Assembly: GCA_030594505.1 (NCBI GenBank)
Contig: JAUVFC010000082.1
Location: 1-7,588 of the forward strand
Source of the DNA: Desulfobacterales bacterium
GTDB lineage: Bacteria > Desulfobacterota > Desulfobacteria > Desulfobacterales > C00003106
Reading direction: 5' to 3'
DNA length: 7,588 nt
In this document: one piece after another, positions 6,047 through 7,588 of the stretch
Layout: each line of letters begins with the position of its first letter
How positions within the stretch are numbered: position 1 is the first letter of the stretch
The notes under the pieces: model-generated
The model's database searches: none
Told to the model about the DNA's origin: nothing
Seen by the model: only the letters and a program-made list of their open reading frames with translations
Made by a program: the position numbers and the translations under genes

Positions 6047-6078
6047 TGGACGGTTTTGTCCCGAGACAAGACCGTCCA
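6047..6078. repeat. 14-bp hairpin next to the sigma-28 promoter
   Basis: TGGACGGTTTTGTC (6047-6060) and GACAAGACCGTCCA (6065-6078) pair around a CCGA tetraloop with one G-U pair. The hairpin ends 13 bp before the -35 element of the FlgE-like gene. No T-run follows on either strand, so it is not a standard terminator. It may be an operator, a DNA structure, or one copy of a dispersed palindromic repeat. Confidence 0.5.
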
Positions 6079-6091
6079 AGATTGATTGAGC

Positions 6092-6118
6092 TAAACTTTT
6101 TCGTTAAAAATCCGATAA
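6092..6118 (+). promoter_or_regulatory. Sigma-28 (FliA) promoter of the FlgE-like gene
   Basis: TAAACTTT (6092-6099), 11 bp of spacer and TCCGATAA (6111-6118) match the FliA consensus TAAAGTTT-N11-GCCGATAA at 14 of 16 positions with perfect spacing. Transcription would begin near 6125, leaving a leader of about 20 nt with the ribosome site at 6131-6138. This also fixes the coding start downstream, at 6145. Confidence 0.82.
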
Positions 6119-6144
6119 ATACATTAGGGAAAGGGGTGAATAAA

Positions 6145-6978
6145 ATGATCAACGGTATTCTGTCGGCGATATCAGCCTTAAAAACCTTTGAAAAAAAGTT
6201 GAGCACTTCCGCCAATAATATAGCCAACGTAAATACACAGGGATTCAAAAAGAGTCGTGCAAGCTCCCAGGAGGTATCCTCTCAAGATGTGCCTGCCTCT
6301 TCAGGGACATCACAGATAGGACGAGGTACAAGGCTGGGGACAATTTCCGAGGATTTCGCTCAGGGCTCTTTTGAATCTACCTCATCTACTACCGACATCG
6401 CTATAGGTGGGAACGGTTTTTTTATGGTCAAGGAACCAAAAGGTGGGATCTATTACACAAGAGATGGACAATTTCAGCTTGACAAGAATGGCGGACTTGT
6501 GACTACCGCAGGTCATGTGATACAGGGATGGGAGATTGATCCGAATACCGGTGAGGTGCAGGGCGCTATTCAGGATATTATGCTGGCCTCGTTTTATTCT
6601 TCTGCCGACGGATATGGGCCGGGCGACCTTGAGGCGGTTGCCGTCAGTACGAATGGAGTGATTACCGGCAGTTACACCAATGGCCGGGTCCTGGATCTTT
6701 TTCAGGTGGCGATTGCCAAATTCAATAACCCGCAAGGGCTTGAGAAAATCGGGAACAATTTGTACGCAAGGACCAATGAGTCAGGCGACGGCATTGCCGG
6801 CCGACCGGGAACAAACGGGCTGGGAAGTATTGTGCCAAATGCATTGGAACAATCGAACGTTGACATTGGAAAGGAATTTGTGAATATAATCTTAATAACA
6901 AGGGGTTTTCAGGCTAACCTTAAAGTGATTTCTACCGAAGACAAGATGATAGGAGATTTGCTGAATATTATTTCGTGA
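6145..6978 (+). CDS. Short FlgE-like flagellar hook/rod family protein
   Basis: This belongs to the flagellar hook-rod axial protein family (FlgE/FlgF/FlgG), exported by the flagellar type III apparatus. From the ATG at 6145 the product has 277 residues. An AAGGGGTG site lies six bases upstream and the sigma-28 promoter excludes the longer frame from 6025. The N-terminal rod signature ANNIANVNTQGFK (23-35) is intact. DIAIGGNGFFMV (84-95) and YYTRDGQFQLDKNG (103-116) are typical of the core. The C-terminal signature LEQSNVDIGKEF...TRGFQAN (234-258) and the stretch FNNPQGLEKIGNNLYA (193-208) resemble FlgE most. GWEIDPNTG (128-136) is followed almost directly by DLEAVAVSTNGVITG (161-175), so the large outer domain of a standard ~400-residue FlgE is missing. 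No other flagellar gene is adjacent except possibly the unknown gene at 5410-5781. Assignment as FlgF or FlgG cannot be excluded. Confidence 0.88.
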   Translation: MINGILSAISALKTFEKKLSTSANNIANVNTQGFKKSRASSQEVSSQDVPASSGTSQIGRGTRLGTISEDFAQGSFESTSSTTDIAIGGNGFFMVKEPKGGIYYTRDGQFQLDKNGGLVTTAGHVIQGWEIDPNTGEVQGAIQDIMLASFYSSADGYGPGDLEAVAVSTNGVITGSYTNGRVLDLFQVAIAKFNNPQGLEKIGNNLYARTNESGDGIAGRPGTNGLGSIVPNALEQSNVDIGKEFVNIILITRGFQANLKVISTEDKMIGDLLNIIS

Positions 6979-6990
6979 CAGGAGTGTGTG

Positions 6991-7413
6991 ATGATTGTAA
7001 CCGACGACGAGACCATTCGCGACATCTTAAAAGTTAGCAAAAACATTGCGGTCGTAGGTTTAAGCCCTAAACCTCATCGTGATTCATTCATGGTGGCCCA
7101 TTATATGCAGGGACAAGGGTACCGTATTATTCCTGTTCGTCCCAAAACAAAGGAGATCCTTGGGGAAACCGTCTATCCTGACTTAATGCACGTCCCCGGC
7201 CCTATAGATATTGTTAATGTATTCAGGGCTCCGGATAAGATAGTCCCTGTGGCTGAAGAGACCGTTAATGTAAAGCCAAAGGTGTTTTGGATGCAGCTTG
7301 GGATTGAAAATAATGATGCTGCACGTTTGTTGGCCGATGCCGGGGTTATAGTAGTAATGAATAAATGTTTAAAAATCGAACATATGAAAATGCAGGGCAC
7401 GTTTATAGGATAA
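6991..7413 (+). CDS. CoA-binding protein, YccU family
   Basis: This is a small, 140-residue Rossmann-fold protein of the CoA-binding family related to YccU and to the N-terminal domain of succinyl-CoA synthetase alpha. Its precise cellular role is not established. Visible motifs are IAVVGLSPKPHRDS (19-32), the nucleotide/CoA-binding loop, then GYRIIPVRP (43-51), the conserved VFRAPDKIVPV segment (78-88), KVFWMQLGIEN (97-107) and the C-terminal MNKCLKIEHMKM (123-134). The ATG at 6991 is preferred because AGGAG (6980-6984) lies six bases upstream; the adjacent GTG at 6988 would be too close to it. The gene begins 12 bp after the FlgE-like stop with no terminator between, so it is probably co-transcribed from the sigma-28 promoter. 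Confidence 0.9.
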   Translation: MIVTDDETIRDILKVSKNIAVVGLSPKPHRDSFMVAHYMQGQGYRIIPVRPKTKEILGETVYPDLMHVPGPIDIVNVFRAPDKIVPVAEETVNVKPKVFWMQLGIENNDAARLLADAGVIVVMNKCLKIEHMKMQGTFIG

Positions 7414-7588
7414 GGTTTTTTGTTTTGGACATAATTCTCGGACAGCCTCCTAACTAACAGTTACAGCACAACTTTTGGTGGAAACATAATAACCAAACAA
7501 AACGAAAAGCAAACTGCATTGTTTGAATGAAAGACATTGAAAAGCATATCCAATGTTATTTACTAAAGCAGAGAGGGAAAAGTGACAC
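7414..7588. other. Downstream spacer, AT-rich, no clear terminator
   Basis: The spacer opens with a T-rich tract (TTTTTTGTTTT, about 7417-7427) just after the CoA-binding gene, but only a 4-bp stem precedes it, so termination is uncertain. Weak inverted repeats occur, for example ACATTG/CAATGT around 7533-7555. The right end may hold the start of a further gene. Confidence 0.35.
7527..7588 (+). CDS. Possible 5' end of a further gene, cut by the window edge
   Basis: A frame from the ATG at 7527 stays open to the edge and reads MKDIEKHIQCYLLKQRGKSD, but it has no obvious ribosome site. Alternatively, a GTG at 7582-7584 follows GAGAGGG (7571-7577) by four to five bases; the 10-mer GCAGAGAGGG there is identical to the one in front of serS (2584-2593). 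Only one of the two starts can be right. The family cannot be recognised from so few residues. Confidence 0.25.
   Translation, partial: MKDIEKHIQCYLLKQRGKSD

Noticed and set aside
6025..6144. 40-residue N-terminal extension of the FlgE-like protein
   Set aside because: It would span the 14-bp hairpin and the sigma-28 promoter, and lacks the hook-family N-terminus, which begins exactly at the ATG at 6145.
7445..7500. Integron attC-like site (CCTAAC...GTTA)
   Set aside because: Core sites are not properly paired or spaced, and there is no integrase or cassette structure nearby.

Overview
The window looks like ordinary chromosome from a Gram-negative, motile bacterium that makes its own amino acids. 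Gene content and protein style (alpha-type glutamine synthetase, a ~500-residue zinc-ribbon threonine synthase, flagellar genes with sigma-28 promoters, moderately AT-rich spacers with palindromes) fit Desulfobacterota or a neighbouring phylum. That placement is an inference from family resemblance, not a proof. I see no rRNA, tRNA, CRISPR array, transposase or phage gene.

Layout. Positions 1-175 hold no gene I can support. Positions 176-2380 carry two leftward genes: glnA (glutamine synthetase) and, upstream of it, a 5-formyltetrahydrofolate cyclo-ligase gene. Each has its own sigma-70-type promoter. The spacer between them holds two near-identical 12-bp palindromes 31 bp apart, an imperfect hairpin, and an 11-bp perfect hairpin that runs over the cyclo-ligase stop codon. 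Positions 2600-5438 carry two rightward genes 40 bp apart, serS (seryl-tRNA synthetase) and thrC (threonine synthase). The serS stop sits in an 8-bp tandem duplication.

Positions 5410-7413 form a small flagellar-type locus. A leftward 123-residue gene of unknown function overlaps the end of thrC by 29 bp. A rightward orphan, short FlgE-like hook/rod protein is followed 12 bp later by a CoA-binding (YccU-like) gene. The FlgE-like gene has an excellent sigma-28 (FliA) promoter, and the unknown gene has a weaker match on the opposite strand. A strong rightward terminator lies between them. The last 175 bases may contain the start of another rightward gene, but this is uncertain.

How the genes work together. 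GlnA supplies glutamine, ThrC makes threonine, SerS charges tRNA-Ser, and the cyclo-ligase returns 5-formyl-THF to the one-carbon pool that serine also feeds. The most unusual part is the 5.4-7.4 kb region: a truncated hook-like protein and a protein of unknown function, apparently transcribed divergently from late-flagellar promoters, with a convergent transcript overlap against thrC.
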